From assembly GCA_004297625.1 (NCBI GenBank), contig SCTY01000070.1, forward strand, positions 44,910 to 108,909: a stretch of DNA of 64,000 nucleotides, written 5' to 3'. The DNA is from Betaproteobacteria bacterium (GTDB lineage Bacteria; Pseudomonadota; Gammaproteobacteria; Burkholderiales; SG8-39). This document shows positions 24,781 through 33,257 of this stretch, in pieces. Numbering within the stretch: position 1 is the first letter of the stretch; each line of letters starts with the position of its first letter. A model generated the notes under the pieces. The model was given only the letters and a program-made list of their open reading frames with translations. It was not told the DNA's origin and did no database searches. The position numbers and the translations under genes are program-made.

Positions 24781-26166
24781 ATGGCGCTCGCCGACGCGCG
24801 GCTTGCGATCGTCGACCTGGAAACGACCGGCGGCCAGCCGGGCTGGGACCGGGTCACGGAGATCGGCGTGCTCGAAATCGACGGCTTCGAAGTGAGCTCG
24901 GAGTGGTCGACGCTCGTCAATCCAGGCGCGTCCATCCCGGCGCCGATCCAGGCGCTGACCGGGATCACGAACGAGATGGTGGCCGCCGCGCCGACCTTCG
25001 CCGAGATCGCGGGCGCGCTGCACGAGCGGCTCAGCGGGCGCGTGTTCGTCGCGCACAACGCGCGCTTCGATTACGGCTTCCTGCGCCGCGAATTCGACCG
25101 CGCCGGGCTGAAATTCAGCGCGCAGACCTTGTGCACCGTGCGGCTCTCGCGCCGGCTTTACGCCGAGCACGCGAGCCACAACCTCGACAGCCTGATCGCG
25201 CGCCACGGCATCGCCTGCCGGGCGCGCCACCGCGCGCTCGGCGACGCCGACGCGGTGTGGCAGTTCCTGCGCATCGCCGCGCGCGAGCACGGCGAAGAGA
25301 TCCTCTGGGTCGCCGCACGCCAGGTGGCAAAGCAGCCCGCCCTTCCCCCGCATCTCGATCCCGCGGCCGTCGATGCGATTCCCGAGGCGCCCGGCGTCTA
25401 CATCTTCTACGGCGAAGCCGGCACGCCGCTTTACGTGGGCATGAGCAAGACCCTGCGCTCGCGCGTGCTGCAGCACTTCTCGACGCGGCTCGCCTGGGCG
25501 CCCGAGGTGCGCCGCGTCGACTGGCAGCGCACCGCGGGCGAGCTCGGCGCGGCTCTGCGCGAGGCGAAGCTCGTCAAGGCGCTCGCCCCCGCCTACAACC
25601 GGCAGCTTCGCCGCCCGGATTCGCTGTGCGGCTTCGTGTTCGACATGAAGCGGCTGCGCCTCGCGCAATCGCACGAGATCGATGCGCAAACGCTGCCCTA
25701 CGTGTATGGCCTGTTCCGCTCCAAGCGTCACGCGCTGCAGGCGCTGCGCACCCTGGCGGACGAGTACGGCCTGTGTTTGCAGACGCTCGGCTTTGACGGG
25801 GCACGCCCGGGGGCCTGCTTCCGCCACCAGATCGCGCGCTGCGCGGGCGTGTGCGCCGGCAAGGAAAGCATCCACATGCACCAGGGACGCGTCGCCGAAG
25901 CGCTTGCCCGCCTGAGGACGCTCGCCTGGCCGCATGGCGGGCCGCTCGGCATCGTCGAGCGCGACCGCGACCGCGAAGCCGAGGAAGTCCACGTCGTCGA
26001 CCGCTGGTGCTACCTCGGAGCCGCATCGAGCGACGCCGAGCTCGCCGAGCTTCTCGAGGCGGCGCGCGAGCCGCGCTTCGATTACGATCAGTACCGGATC
26101 CTCGCGCGCCACCTCGGCAAGAAGAACCTGCGCACCGTGAAGCTCGGCCCATGCACTGCGAACTGA
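24781..26166 (+). CDS. DEDDh exonuclease fused to UvrC-type GIY-YIG nuclease
   Basis: 461 aa. Residues 1-180 are a DnaQ-like proofreading-type exonuclease with motif I VDLETTG (Asp12, Glu14), motif II HNARFDYGFL and motif III HRALGDADAVW. Residues about 200-290 are a GIY-YIG nuclease (PGVYIFYG, PLYVGMSKTLRSRVLQHF, catalytic Glu in REAKLVKALAPAYN) like UvrC/Cho. The rest carries Cys in ACFRHQIARCAGVCAGKES, which matches the UvrC N-terminal region. Such fusions exist in betaproteobacteria and actinobacteria and are thought to act in excision repair. The ATG has an AAGGA site upstream. It overlaps rpfE by 16 bp. Confidence 0.9.
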   Translation: MALADARLAIVDLETTGGQPGWDRVTEIGVLEIDGFEVSSEWSTLVNPGASIPAPIQALTGITNEMVAAAPTFAEIAGALHERLSGRVFVAHNARFDYGFLRREFDRAGLKFSAQTLCTVRLSRRLYAEHASHNLDSLIARHGIACRARHRALGDADAVWQFLRIAAREHGEEILWVAARQVAKQPALPPHLDPAAVDAIPEAPGVYIFYGEAGTPLYVGMSKTLRSRVLQHFSTRLAWAPEVRRVDWQRTAGELGAALREAKLVKALAPAYNRQLRRPDSLCGFVFDMKRLRLAQSHEIDAQTLPYVYGLFRSKRHALQALRTLADEYGLCLQTLGFDGARPGACFRHQIARCAGVCAGKESIHMHQGRVAEALARLRTLAWPHGGPLGIVERDRDREAEEVHVVDRWCYLGAASSDAELAELLEAAREPRFDYDQYRILARHLGKKNLRTVKLGPCTAN

Positions 26167-27146
26167 TCGTGCCGCGGCTGTTTGCCGAACCGACCGGCAC
26201 GCGGGCACCCGCGCTCGAGCTGCTGCTCGCGCGCGGGCGGAACTCGACAGCCGAGCCGCAAACCCTCGAAGCCTGGCTGCAGGAAGGCTTCGGCCTGGCG
26301 GACGAGCCGATCGCGGCCGGCGCGCTCACGCTCGCTGCCGCGAACCGCGAGCCGGGAGAGGCGTGCTGGGCGCGCGCCGACCCGGTGCACCTGCGGCTCG
26401 TGCAGGAGCGGCTCATCGTCGCGCCGGCGCCGGCATTCGCGCTCTCGCGCGAGGAAGCCGACGCGCTGTGCGACTCGCTCAACCGCCATTTCGCCGGCAT
26501 CCTCGCGCTTCAAGCCGTCGACCCGTTGCGCTGGTGCGCCCGTCTGGAGCAAGAACTGGCGCTCGACGCGGCAAGCCCGCTCGAGATCGCCGGCCGCGAC
26601 GTGGACCTCAGCCTCCCCGGCGGCGAGGCGGGCAAGCGCTGGCACGCGCTGCTCAACGAAGCGCAGATGCTGCTGCACGCGCACCCGGTGAATGAGGCGC
26701 GCGAAGCGCGCGGCGAGCCGACGGTGAACAGCCTCTGGCTCTGGGGCGTCGGCCGCGCGCCGCGTGCTTCCCGCGGCCGCTGGCAATCGGTGAGCGCCGC
26801 GGATCCGGTCGCGCTCGGCTTCGCCCGACTGACAGGCGCGCGCGCGCTCGCGCTACCCGAATCCGCGACGCGCTGGCTCGACGCCGCTGCGGGTGACGGG
26901 CGGCATCTCGTCGTTCTCGACGCCCTGCGCGCGCCGCACGCGCTCGGCAATGCGGCCGAATACCGCGAATGCATCGAAGGGCTCGAGGCGCGCTGGTTCG
27001 TGCCGCTGCTGGCGGCGCTGCGCTCCGGGCGCATCGGCATGCTGACGCTGCGCGTCCCGGATGCCGGGGGCGCCGCCTTCGAGACGATCCGCGGCGACCT
27101 GCGCCGCTTCTGGCGCCGCCCGCGCGCGCTGGAGCGCTACGCATGA
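26151..27146 (+). CDS. rpfE: RpfE-like / COG4255 regulatory protein next to recJ
   Basis: 331 aa. No catalytic motif is visible. Recognised from LNEAQMLLHAHPVNEAREAR and NSLWLWGVGR, conserved in proteins annotated as RpfE or wrongly as phosphoglycerate mutase and encoded beside recJ in Xanthomonas and betaproteobacteria. Its ATG lies inside the upstream nuclease gene, and its stop overlaps the recJ ATG (ATGA). Biochemical function is unknown; cytoplasmic. Confidence 0.75.
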   Translation: MHCELIVPRLFAEPTGTRAPALELLLARGRNSTAEPQTLEAWLQEGFGLADEPIAAGALTLAAANREPGEACWARADPVHLRLVQERLIVAPAPAFALSREEADALCDSLNRHFAGILALQAVDPLRWCARLEQELALDAASPLEIAGRDVDLSLPGGEAGKRWHALLNEAQMLLHAHPVNEAREARGEPTVNSLWLWGVGRAPRASRGRWQSVSAADPVALGFARLTGARALALPESATRWLDAAAGDGRHLVVLDALRAPHALGNAAEYRECIEGLEARWFVPLLAALRSGRIGMLTLRVPDAGGAAFETIRGDLRRFWRRPRALERYA

Positions 27147-28825
27147 AAATCGTCGAGCGTCCGTACGCGGAGGCCGACCGGCGCGCGCTGCTCGAGGCGG
27201 GCGTGCATCCGGTCCTCGCGCGCGTCTACGCGGCGCGGCGCATCCGCTCGGCGCTCGAGCTGAAGTACGACGCCGCAAGCCTCATATCGCCCAAGTTCCT
27301 GAAGAGCGTCGGCGATGCGGCGCGGCTCCTCGCCGATGCGCTCCAGGCGCGCAAGCGCATGCTCATCGTCGCCGACTACGACGCCGACGGCGCCACCGCC
27401 TGCGCGGTGGGGCTGCGCGCGCTGCGCATGTTCGGCGCGACGGTGGATTACCTCGTCCCCGACCGTTTCAAGCTGGGCTACGGGCTCTCCCCCGAGCTCG
27501 TCGAGCTTGCGGCGCAGCGCTCGCCCGATCTCCTGATCACCGTGGACAACGGCATCGCCAGCGTCGAAGGCGTCGCGCGCGCCAACCGCCTGGGCATTGC
27601 GACGCTCATCACCGACCATCACCTGCCGGGCGAGAAGCTGCCGGACGCGGCGTGCATCGTGAATCCCAACCAGCCGGGCTGCGAGTTTCCTTCCAAGGCG
27701 CTCGCGGGAGTCGGCGTGATGTTTTACGTGATGCTCGCCCTGCGCGCCGAGCTTCGTGGGCGCGGACATTTCGGCGAGAAGGAGCCGAACCTCGGTGCGC
27801 TCACCGACCTCGTCGCGCTCGGCACCGTCGCGGACGTCGTGCCCCTCGATGCCAACAACCGCAACCTCGTGACGCAGGGCCTCAAGCGCCTGCGCGCCGA
27901 GCGCGGCCAGCCCGGCATTGCGGCGCTGCTGCGCGCGGCCGGCCGGCGGATCGCCGAAGCCTCGAGCTTCGACCTCGGCTTCATCGCCGGCCCGCGACTC
28001 AACGCTGCCGGGCGCCTCGCCGACATGAGCCTCGGCATCGAATGCCTGATCGCGGACGACGAGGCGCGCGCCGCCAACCTCGCGCAGCAGCTCGATCGGC
28101 TCAACTCCGAGCGGCGCGGCATCGAGGCCGCCATGCTCGAGCGCGCGCTCGAGATCGTGGGCAGGATCGAGCCGGCGAGCCACTCGGTGTTCTTCGACGC
28201 CGGCTGGCACCAGGGCGTGGTGGGCATCGTGGCCTCGCGGCTCAAGGACCGGATGAACCGGCCGGTGATCTGCTTCGCGCGCGCCGAGGAGGCAGACCGG
28301 CCGGTGCTGCGCGGCTCGGGACGCTCGATTCCGGGCCTGCACCTGCGCGATTGCCTGGATCTCGTCTCGAAGCGCGCGCCGGGCCTGATCGCGCGCTTCG
28401 GCGGCCATGCGATGGCGGCCGGGCTCAGCATCGCCGAAACAGATCTCGAGCGCTTCGGCGAGCGCTTCGAAGCCGCGGTGGACGAGCTGCTCCCGGCCGA
28501 GGCGCGCCTGCGCACGGTGGAGACCGATGGTGCGCTCGCGCACGCGCACTGCACGCTGGAAGTGGCGCGCATGCTCGAGGGCGAGATCTGGGGCCAGGGT
28601 TTTCCGCAGCCAGTCTTCTGCGATACATTTTCCGTGGAAAGCCAGCGCGTGGTCGGCGAGCGGCATCTCAAGCTGCGCCTCGTGAAGGACGGCAGGCGCT
28701 ACGAAGCAATGCGCTTCGGCGCGCTCGAGCCGCTGCCCCACAGCATTCGCGCCGCCTACCGGCTTGCCGTGAACGAGTTCAACGGCCTCAGGAGCGTCCA
28801 GCTCAACGTGGAGCACTTCGAATGA
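27143..28825 (+). CDS. recJ: Single-stranded-DNA-specific exonuclease RecJ
   Basis: 560 aa, family length. DHH phosphoesterase motifs are VADYDADG (Asp ligands), VDNGIAS and TDHHLPG. The DHHA1 domain has GGHAMAAGLS, and GSGRSIPGLHL is also present. It digests single-stranded DNA 5' to 3' in recombination and repair. Co-translated with rpfE before and the methyltransferase-like gene after. Confidence 0.95.
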   Translation: MKIVERPYAEADRRALLEAGVHPVLARVYAARRIRSALELKYDAASLISPKFLKSVGDAARLLADALQARKRMLIVADYDADGATACAVGLRALRMFGATVDYLVPDRFKLGYGLSPELVELAAQRSPDLLITVDNGIASVEGVARANRLGIATLITDHHLPGEKLPDAACIVNPNQPGCEFPSKALAGVGVMFYVMLALRAELRGRGHFGEKEPNLGALTDLVALGTVADVVPLDANNRNLVTQGLKRLRAERGQPGIAALLRAAGRRIAEASSFDLGFIAGPRLNAAGRLADMSLGIECLIADDEARAANLAQQLDRLNSERRGIEAAMLERALEIVGRIEPASHSVFFDAGWHQGVVGIVASRLKDRMNRPVICFARAEEADRPVLRGSGRSIPGLHLRDCLDLVSKRAPGLIARFGGHAMAAGLSIAETDLERFGERFEAAVDELLPAEARLRTVETDGALAHAHCTLEVARMLEGEIWGQGFPQPVFCDTFSVESQRVVGERHLKLRLVKDGRRYEAMRFGALEPLPHSIRAAYRLAVNEFNGLRSVQLNVEHFE

Positions 28826-29658
28826 TTCGCGCCCTGGCGATCGGCTTGGCCCTGTTTCTTCCCGCGGTACAGGCTGAAGATTTAAATCCCGTCAAGGACG
28901 CCGGGCCCTACGTTCCCTCGCCGCAAAGCGTGGTCGCCGACATGCTGCGCTACGCCGAAGTCGGACCGCAGGACTTTCTCATCGACCTCGGCTCCGGCGA
29001 CGGCCGCATCGTGCTCACCGCAGCGAAAGTCTTCGGCGCACGCGGCTTCGGCGTCGAGATCAAGGACGAGCTCGTCAGGAAATCCAACGAGGCGGCGAAA
29101 AGGGAAGGCCTCGCCGACCGCGTGAAGTTCCTGAAGCAGGACCTCTTCAAGACCGACCTGTCGCAGGCCACCGTCATCACCATGTACCTGCTGCCGGATA
29201 CGGTGAACCTCCTCAAGGACAAGTTCCTGAAAGAGCTGCGCCCCGGCACGCGCATCGTGTCGCACGATTACCCGCTCACCGGGTGGATTCCCGAGAAGTA
29301 CCTGCAGATGGATCTCGAGGACAAGATCAAGATCAGCGGGGTGACGACCACGCTCATCTATCTCTATGTCGTGCCCGCCAGGGTCGAGGGACGCTGGAAA
29401 GCGCAGATGCCGCCGGCGGTGAGCCGCCAGCCCGCGACGCTGTCGCTGCGCCAGCAGCTGACGCGCGTGTCGGGAAGCGCGCGCCTCGACGGCAAGGAAG
29501 TGCCGCTCGAGGACATCAAGCTGCGCGGCGACAAGCTCACCTTCAAGCTCTCGGGCAGGCGCGGCGAGTTCAGCGGCCAGGTGAAGGGCAGGAGCATCGA
29601 CGGCTTCGTCGAAACCGGCAGGACCAAGGCGCCCTGGAGCGCGACCCTCGGCGGATGA
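28822..29658 (+). CDS. Exported-looking SAM-methyltransferase-fold protein
   Basis: 278 aa. MIRALAIGLALFLPAVQAED is a signal peptide, followed by the spacer YVPSPQSVVADMLRYAEV and a class I methyltransferase motif I (LIDLGSGDGRIVLTAAKVFG), then FGVEIKDELV. About 85 C-terminal residues (SLRQQLTRVSGSARL onward) form a separate beta-rich domain. SAM is not normally available outside the cytoplasm, so the role is puzzling; the signal peptide may be uncleaved. It is co-translated with recJ and the next small gene. Confidence 0.78.
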   Translation: MIRALAIGLALFLPAVQAEDLNPVKDAGPYVPSPQSVVADMLRYAEVGPQDFLIDLGSGDGRIVLTAAKVFGARGFGVEIKDELVRKSNEAAKREGLADRVKFLKQDLFKTDLSQATVITMYLLPDTVNLLKDKFLKELRPGTRIVSHDYPLTGWIPEKYLQMDLEDKIKISGVTTTLIYLYVVPARVEGRWKAQMPPAVSRQPATLSLRQQLTRVSGSARLDGKEVPLEDIKLRGDKLTFKLSGRRGEFSGQVKGRSIDGFVETGRTKAPWSATLGG

Positions 29659-29879
29659 AGCTCGCGATTACGGCCGGAAAGCTGAGACTGGAAGTCGATC
29701 TTCTGCAGTCGCAGACCGCGAAAGCGATCGTCGCCGCCCTGCCGTTCGGCCGCACGCCGATCTCGACCGACGCGCGGCCCAAGCTCGCGAGCCGGTGCAA
29801 CGTCATCGGCCGCCTCGACGATTTCCGAAGGCTTGCTTCGGTGAAGAGCGGCGACAAGGTCCGCGTGGAGGCTGCCTGA
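29655..29879 (+). CDS. Cyclophilin-like-fold protein lacking its core (internal deletion)
   Basis: 74 aa. The N-terminal strand (MKLAITAGKLRLEVDL, then TAKAIVAALP) and the C-terminal part (FGRTPISTDARPKLAS, then CNVIGRLDD and SGDKVRVE) both match the small cyclophilin-like family of about 120 residues. The roughly 45-50 residues between them, which form the barrel core, are missing, and the two ends join in frame. It is probably a recent in-frame deletion and may be non-functional. It overlaps both neighbours by 1-4 bp. Confidence 0.6.
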   Translation: MKLAITAGKLRLEVDLLQSQTAKAIVAALPFGRTPISTDARPKLASRCNVIGRLDDFRRLASVKSGDKVRVEAA

Positions 29880-30088
29880 TGGAGAGAAAACGCGTCAATT
29901 CCTCCAGGCTGCGCTCGGTCGGCTACGACGAGAAGACGCGCACGCTCGAAGTGGAGATGTCGAACGGCCAGGTGTTCCAGTACTCGGGCGTCTATCCGGA
30001 GGTTTATCGCCGGTTCATGGCCGCGCCCAACCCGACGACGTTTTTTGACGACAAAATCGCCGACGAGTACGCCGCGAAGCGCGTGTGA
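29879..30088 (+). CDS. KTSC-domain protein
   Basis: 69 aa. RVNSSRLRSVGYDEKTRTLE, then FQYSGVYPEVYRRFMAAP match the KTSC domain, a small RNA-binding-like domain associated with lysyl-tRNA synthetases and stress proteins. It lies upstream of prfB and lysS here. The named Thr/Cys are not both conserved. The ATG overlaps the upstream stop. Confidence 0.8.
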   Translation: MERKRVNSSRLRSVGYDEKTRTLEVEMSNGQVFQYSGVYPEVYRRFMAAPNPTTFFDDKIADEYAAKRV

Positions 30089-30093
30089 TCCCT

Positions 30094-30118
30094 TAAACTA
30101 GCGCCTTAGAAAGGGAGG
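30094..30118 (+). promoter_or_regulatory. -10 box and ribosome binding site before the 30122 gene
   Basis: TAAACT (30094-30099) then AAAGGGAGG (30110-30118) precede the ATG at 30122. This allows independent transcription of the 30122-prfB-lysS genes. No clear -35. Confidence 0.4.
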
Positions 30119-30121
30119 GTC

Positions 30122-30610
30122 ATGCGGGCGCTCGCCGCCTTGGCGATGTTGGGCTTTTTTGTGACTGTCGCCGAAGGCGCGGCCTTCGCACCGGAACACG
30201 CCTTGCAGCAGATCACGTCGCCGGAGCTCGGCGACCTGCGCAGCATCGCGGGCTGGCTGCGCGACCACGGCAAGGAGGGTTTCGTCGGCGCCGACGTGGC
30301 CGATGCGATGGGCATCCCGCGGCTCGAGAGCGAGGACGTGCTCGTCGCCCGCCAGCGCGGCTATCGCAGCGCCGACGTGCTGCGCATCGCGCAGGTTTCG
30401 GCGGACGACAAGCGCGACTTCATCCTTTTCATGGTGCAACAGCCCGACGACCAGGTGTACTTCTATCTTTCCACGGTGCGCGAGGGCCTCAAGAAGGCCT
30501 TCGTCTCCATCCCCAGCAGGAACCTCGTCATGCCCCTCGACCGCATGGAGGCCGAGGCGCACTTCCGCCAGGAAGTGCGCTACTGGGGCGACAGGATCGA
30601 GGCAGAATAA
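30122..30610 (+). CDS. Exported protein of unknown function
   Basis: 162 aa. A signal peptide (RALAALAMLGFFVTVAEGA) is followed by a mature domain with no known motif; EHALQQITSPELGDLRSIAG and FMVQQPDDQVYFYLSTVREG stand out. It has a strong Shine-Dalgarno and its stop TAA overlaps the prfB ATG (TAATG). Probably periplasmic. I do not recognise it. Confidence 0.65.
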   Translation: MRALAALAMLGFFVTVAEGAAFAPEHALQQITSPELGDLRSIAGWLRDHGKEGFVGADVADAMGIPRLESEDVLVARQRGYRSADVLRIAQVSADDKRDFILFMVQQPDDQVYFYLSTVREGLKKAFVSIPSRNLVMPLDRMEAEAHFRQEVRYWGDRIEAE

Positions 30611-31714
30611 TGGAAGCCGAACGCGTCAACCAGATCGCCTCTTCGCTCTCCGACCTGCAGCACCGGTCGGCCGAGCTGCGGAGGTATCTTTGAATTCGAA
30701 GCCAAGCAGGCGCGCCTAGCAGCGCTCAACCGCGAGCTGGAAGACCCGAAGCTGTGGGAGAACCCGCAGCGCGCGCAGGAGCTCGGCAAGGAAAAGAAGA
30801 TGCTGGAGGCGCTCGTCGGCACCCTCGGCCGGGTGGGCGGCGGCCTCGCCGATGCGGCCGAGCTCTTCGAGCTTGCGCGCGCGGAGAGCGACGACGCCAC
30901 GGTGCTCGGGGTCGCCTCCGACATCGAGAAGCTCGGAAAAGAAGTCGCCGTGCTCGAGTTCCGCCGCATGTTCTCCAACCCGCTCGACCCCAACAACTGC
31001 TTCCTCGACATCCAGGCCGGCTCGGGCGGCACCGAGGCGCAGGACTGGGCCTCGATGCTGATGCGCATGTATCTCAAGTACTGCGACAAGAAGGGCTTCG
31101 GCGCCGAGATCCTGGAGCAGACCCCGGGCGAGGTGGCGGGGATCAAGAGCACGACGCTCAAGGTGACGGGCGACTACGCCTACGGCAGCCTGCGCACCGA
31201 AAGCGGCGTGCACCGGCTGGTGCGCAAAAGCCCCTTCGATGCCAATGCACGGCGCCACACCTCCTTCGCGAGCGTATTCGTCTACCCGGAGATCGACGAG
31301 ACCATCGAGGTCGACATCAACCCGGCGGACCTGCGCGTCGACGTCTACCGCGCCTCCGGCGCCGGCGGGCAGCACGTCAACAAGACCGAGTCGGCGGTGC
31401 GCATTACCCACCTGCCGAGCGGCATCGTGGTGCAGAGCCAGAACGACCGCTCGCAGCACCGCAACCGCGCCGAGTGCATGGCGATGCTGAAGTCGCGCCT
31501 GTACGAGCTCGAGATACGCAAGCGCCTCGCCGCGCACGACAAGCTCGAGGCGTCGAAGACCGACATCGCCTGGGGCCACCAGATCCGCTCGTACGTCCTC
31601 GACCAGTCGCGCATCAAGGACCTGCGCACCGGGGTGGAAAAGGGCGACACGCAATCGGTGCTCGACGGCGACCTCGACGACTTCATCACCGAGAGCCTCA
31701 AGCAGGGGGTGTAG
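30610..31714 (+). CDS. prfB: Peptide chain release factor 2 (programmed +1 frameshift)
   Basis: 367 aa as 30610-30690 joined to 30692-31714. The first 27 codons end CGG AGG TAT CTT then an in-frame TGA; the rest is in the +1 frame. RF2 features are complete: the SPF tripeptide at residues 207-209 (RKSPFDANARRHTS) that reads UGA/UAA stops, and the GGQ at 252-254 (GAGGQHVNK) that triggers peptide release. Neighbour lysS starts at its stop (TAGTG), as in E. coli. Regulation is autogenous: low RF2 lets ribosomes slip at UGA. Confidence 0.96.
30680..30693 (+). promoter_or_regulatory. prfB: prfB programmed frameshift site
   Basis: A Shine-Dalgarno-like GGAGG (30680-30684) stands three bases before the slippery CTT-T and the in-frame TGA (30691-30693), as in the E. 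coli prfB site. Slippage resumes at GAA (Glu), where E. coli has GAC (Asp). Confidence 0.95.
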
Positions 31715-33174
31715 TGGAAGAACAGGACACGAACAAGCTCGTCGAGGAACGCCGGGAGAAGCTGAAGGCGCTGCGTGCCGCGGGGACCGCCTTTCCGAAC
31801 GACTTCCGCCGCAAGCATCTTGCCGGTGAACTGCACTCGCGCTTCGATGCTCTCGTCAAGGAAGAACTCGAGAAGCAGAAACCCGAGGCAGTCGTGGCCG
31901 GCCGCATGATGCTGAAGCGCGTGATGGGCAAGGCGAGCTTTGCCACGCTGCAAGACGGTACCGGCCGAATCCAGATTTATGTAGTTAACGAAATCGAAAA
32001 CTACGAGGCTTTCAAGCACTGGGACCTGGGCGACATCCTCGGCGTGGAAGGCCATCTGTTCAAGACGATGAAGGGCGAGCTGACGGTGCACGCGGCGAAG
32101 ATCCGGCTGCTCGCCAAGGCGCTGCGCCCGCTGCCGGAGAAGTTCCATGGGCTCACCGACCAGGAGATGCGCTACCGCCAGCGCTACGTCGACCTGGTCG
32201 TCAACCCTGACGTAAAAAGCATCTTCCTCAAGCGAAGCCAAGTGATCCAAGTGCTGCGCGAGGTGCTGCGCGCCGAGGGCTACCTCGAGGTCGAGACGCC
32301 GATGATGCAGCCGATTCCCGGCGGCGCGGTGGCGCGCCCCTTCAAGACGCACCACAACGCGCTCGACATGGATCTCTACCTGCGCATCGCGCCCGAGCTC
32401 TACCTCAAGCGGCTGGTGGTCGGCGGCATCGAGCGCGTGTTCGAGATCAACCGCAACTTCAGGAACGAAGGCATCTCGACGCGCCATAACCCCGAGTTCA
32501 CGATGCTCGAGTGGTACTGCGCCTACGAGGACTGGAACACCATGATGGACCTGACCGAGCGGCTCGTTCGTGCCGCCGCAGGCACCTCGTCTTTGGTTTA
32601 CCAGGGGAAAACGATCGAAATCGGCGAGCCGTTCGCGCGCCTCTCGATCCCCGAAGCGATCCGCCGGCAGGGGATCACGGGCGACCTGCGCGACAGGGCC
32701 TTTCTTTCGAAGGAATTGACCCGTCTTAACGTCGAGCATGGCGGGGACCACGGCTGGGGCTCGCTGCAGCTCATGCTCTTCGAGGCGGTCGCCGAGAAGC
32801 ACATGATCCAGCCCACCTTCATCACCGACTTCCCGGCCGAGGTGTCGCCGCTCGCGCGCCGGCGCGACAGCGACCCGGATCTCGCCGACCGCTTCGAGCT
32901 CTTCATCGACGCCAAGGAGATCGCCAACGGCTTCTCGGAGCTGAACGACCCCGAGGACCAGGCCGAGCGCTTCCGCGAGCAGGCGCGGAAGAAGGAGGCC
33001 GGCGACCAGGAGGCGATGTACTACGACGCCGACTACGTGCGCGCGCTCGAGCACGGCATGCCGCCCACGGCGGGCGCGGGGCTGGGCGTCGACCGGCTGG
33101 TGATGCTTCTGACCGACAGTCCCAGCATCCGTGACGTAATACTTTTCCCGCACATGCGCCCCGAGGGCGGGTAA
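31714..33174 (+). CDS. lysS: Lysyl-tRNA synthetase (class II)
   Basis: 486 aa with a GTG start one base into the prfB stop. OB-fold anticodon domain (MGKASFATLQDGTGRIQIYV), then class II motif 1 (EVETPMMQPIPGGAVARPF), motif 2 (FEINRNFRNEGISTRHNPEF) and motif 3 (AGLGVDRLVMLLTDS). It charges tRNA-Lys. The prfB-lysS pairing is conserved in proteobacteria. Confidence 0.96.
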   Translation: MEEQDTNKLVEERREKLKALRAAGTAFPNDFRRKHLAGELHSRFDALVKEELEKQKPEAVVAGRMMLKRVMGKASFATLQDGTGRIQIYVVNEIENYEAFKHWDLGDILGVEGHLFKTMKGELTVHAAKIRLLAKALRPLPEKFHGLTDQEMRYRQRYVDLVVNPDVKSIFLKRSQVIQVLREVLRAEGYLEVETPMMQPIPGGAVARPFKTHHNALDMDLYLRIAPELYLKRLVVGGIERVFEINRNFRNEGISTRHNPEFTMLEWYCAYEDWNTMMDLTERLVRAAAGTSSLVYQGKTIEIGEPFARLSIPEAIRRQGITGDLRDRAFLSKELTRLNVEHGGDHGWGSLQLMLFEAVAEKHMIQPTFITDFPAEVSPLARRRDSDPDLADRFELFIDAKEIANGFSELNDPEDQAERFREQARKKEAGDQEAMYYDADYVRALEHGMPPTAGAGLGVDRLVMLLTDSPSIRDVILFPHMRPEGG

Positions 33175-33257
33175 CAACCCGTTACATACGCTTACGGCAC
33201 CGGGTGCGCCGGGCCGATAACCTGCGCGTTATGGGCAACACGAAAGGACATAACGCC

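Noticed and set aside
30691..30693. In-frame TGA early in prfB, as if a nonsense mutation
   Set aside because: The surrounding GGAGG and CTT-TGA are the known programmed frameshift signal.
33171..33185. GTAAC-AACCC-GTTAC dyad at the lysS end as a terminator
   Set aside because: Stem of only 5 bp and no T tract follows; it may be chance.
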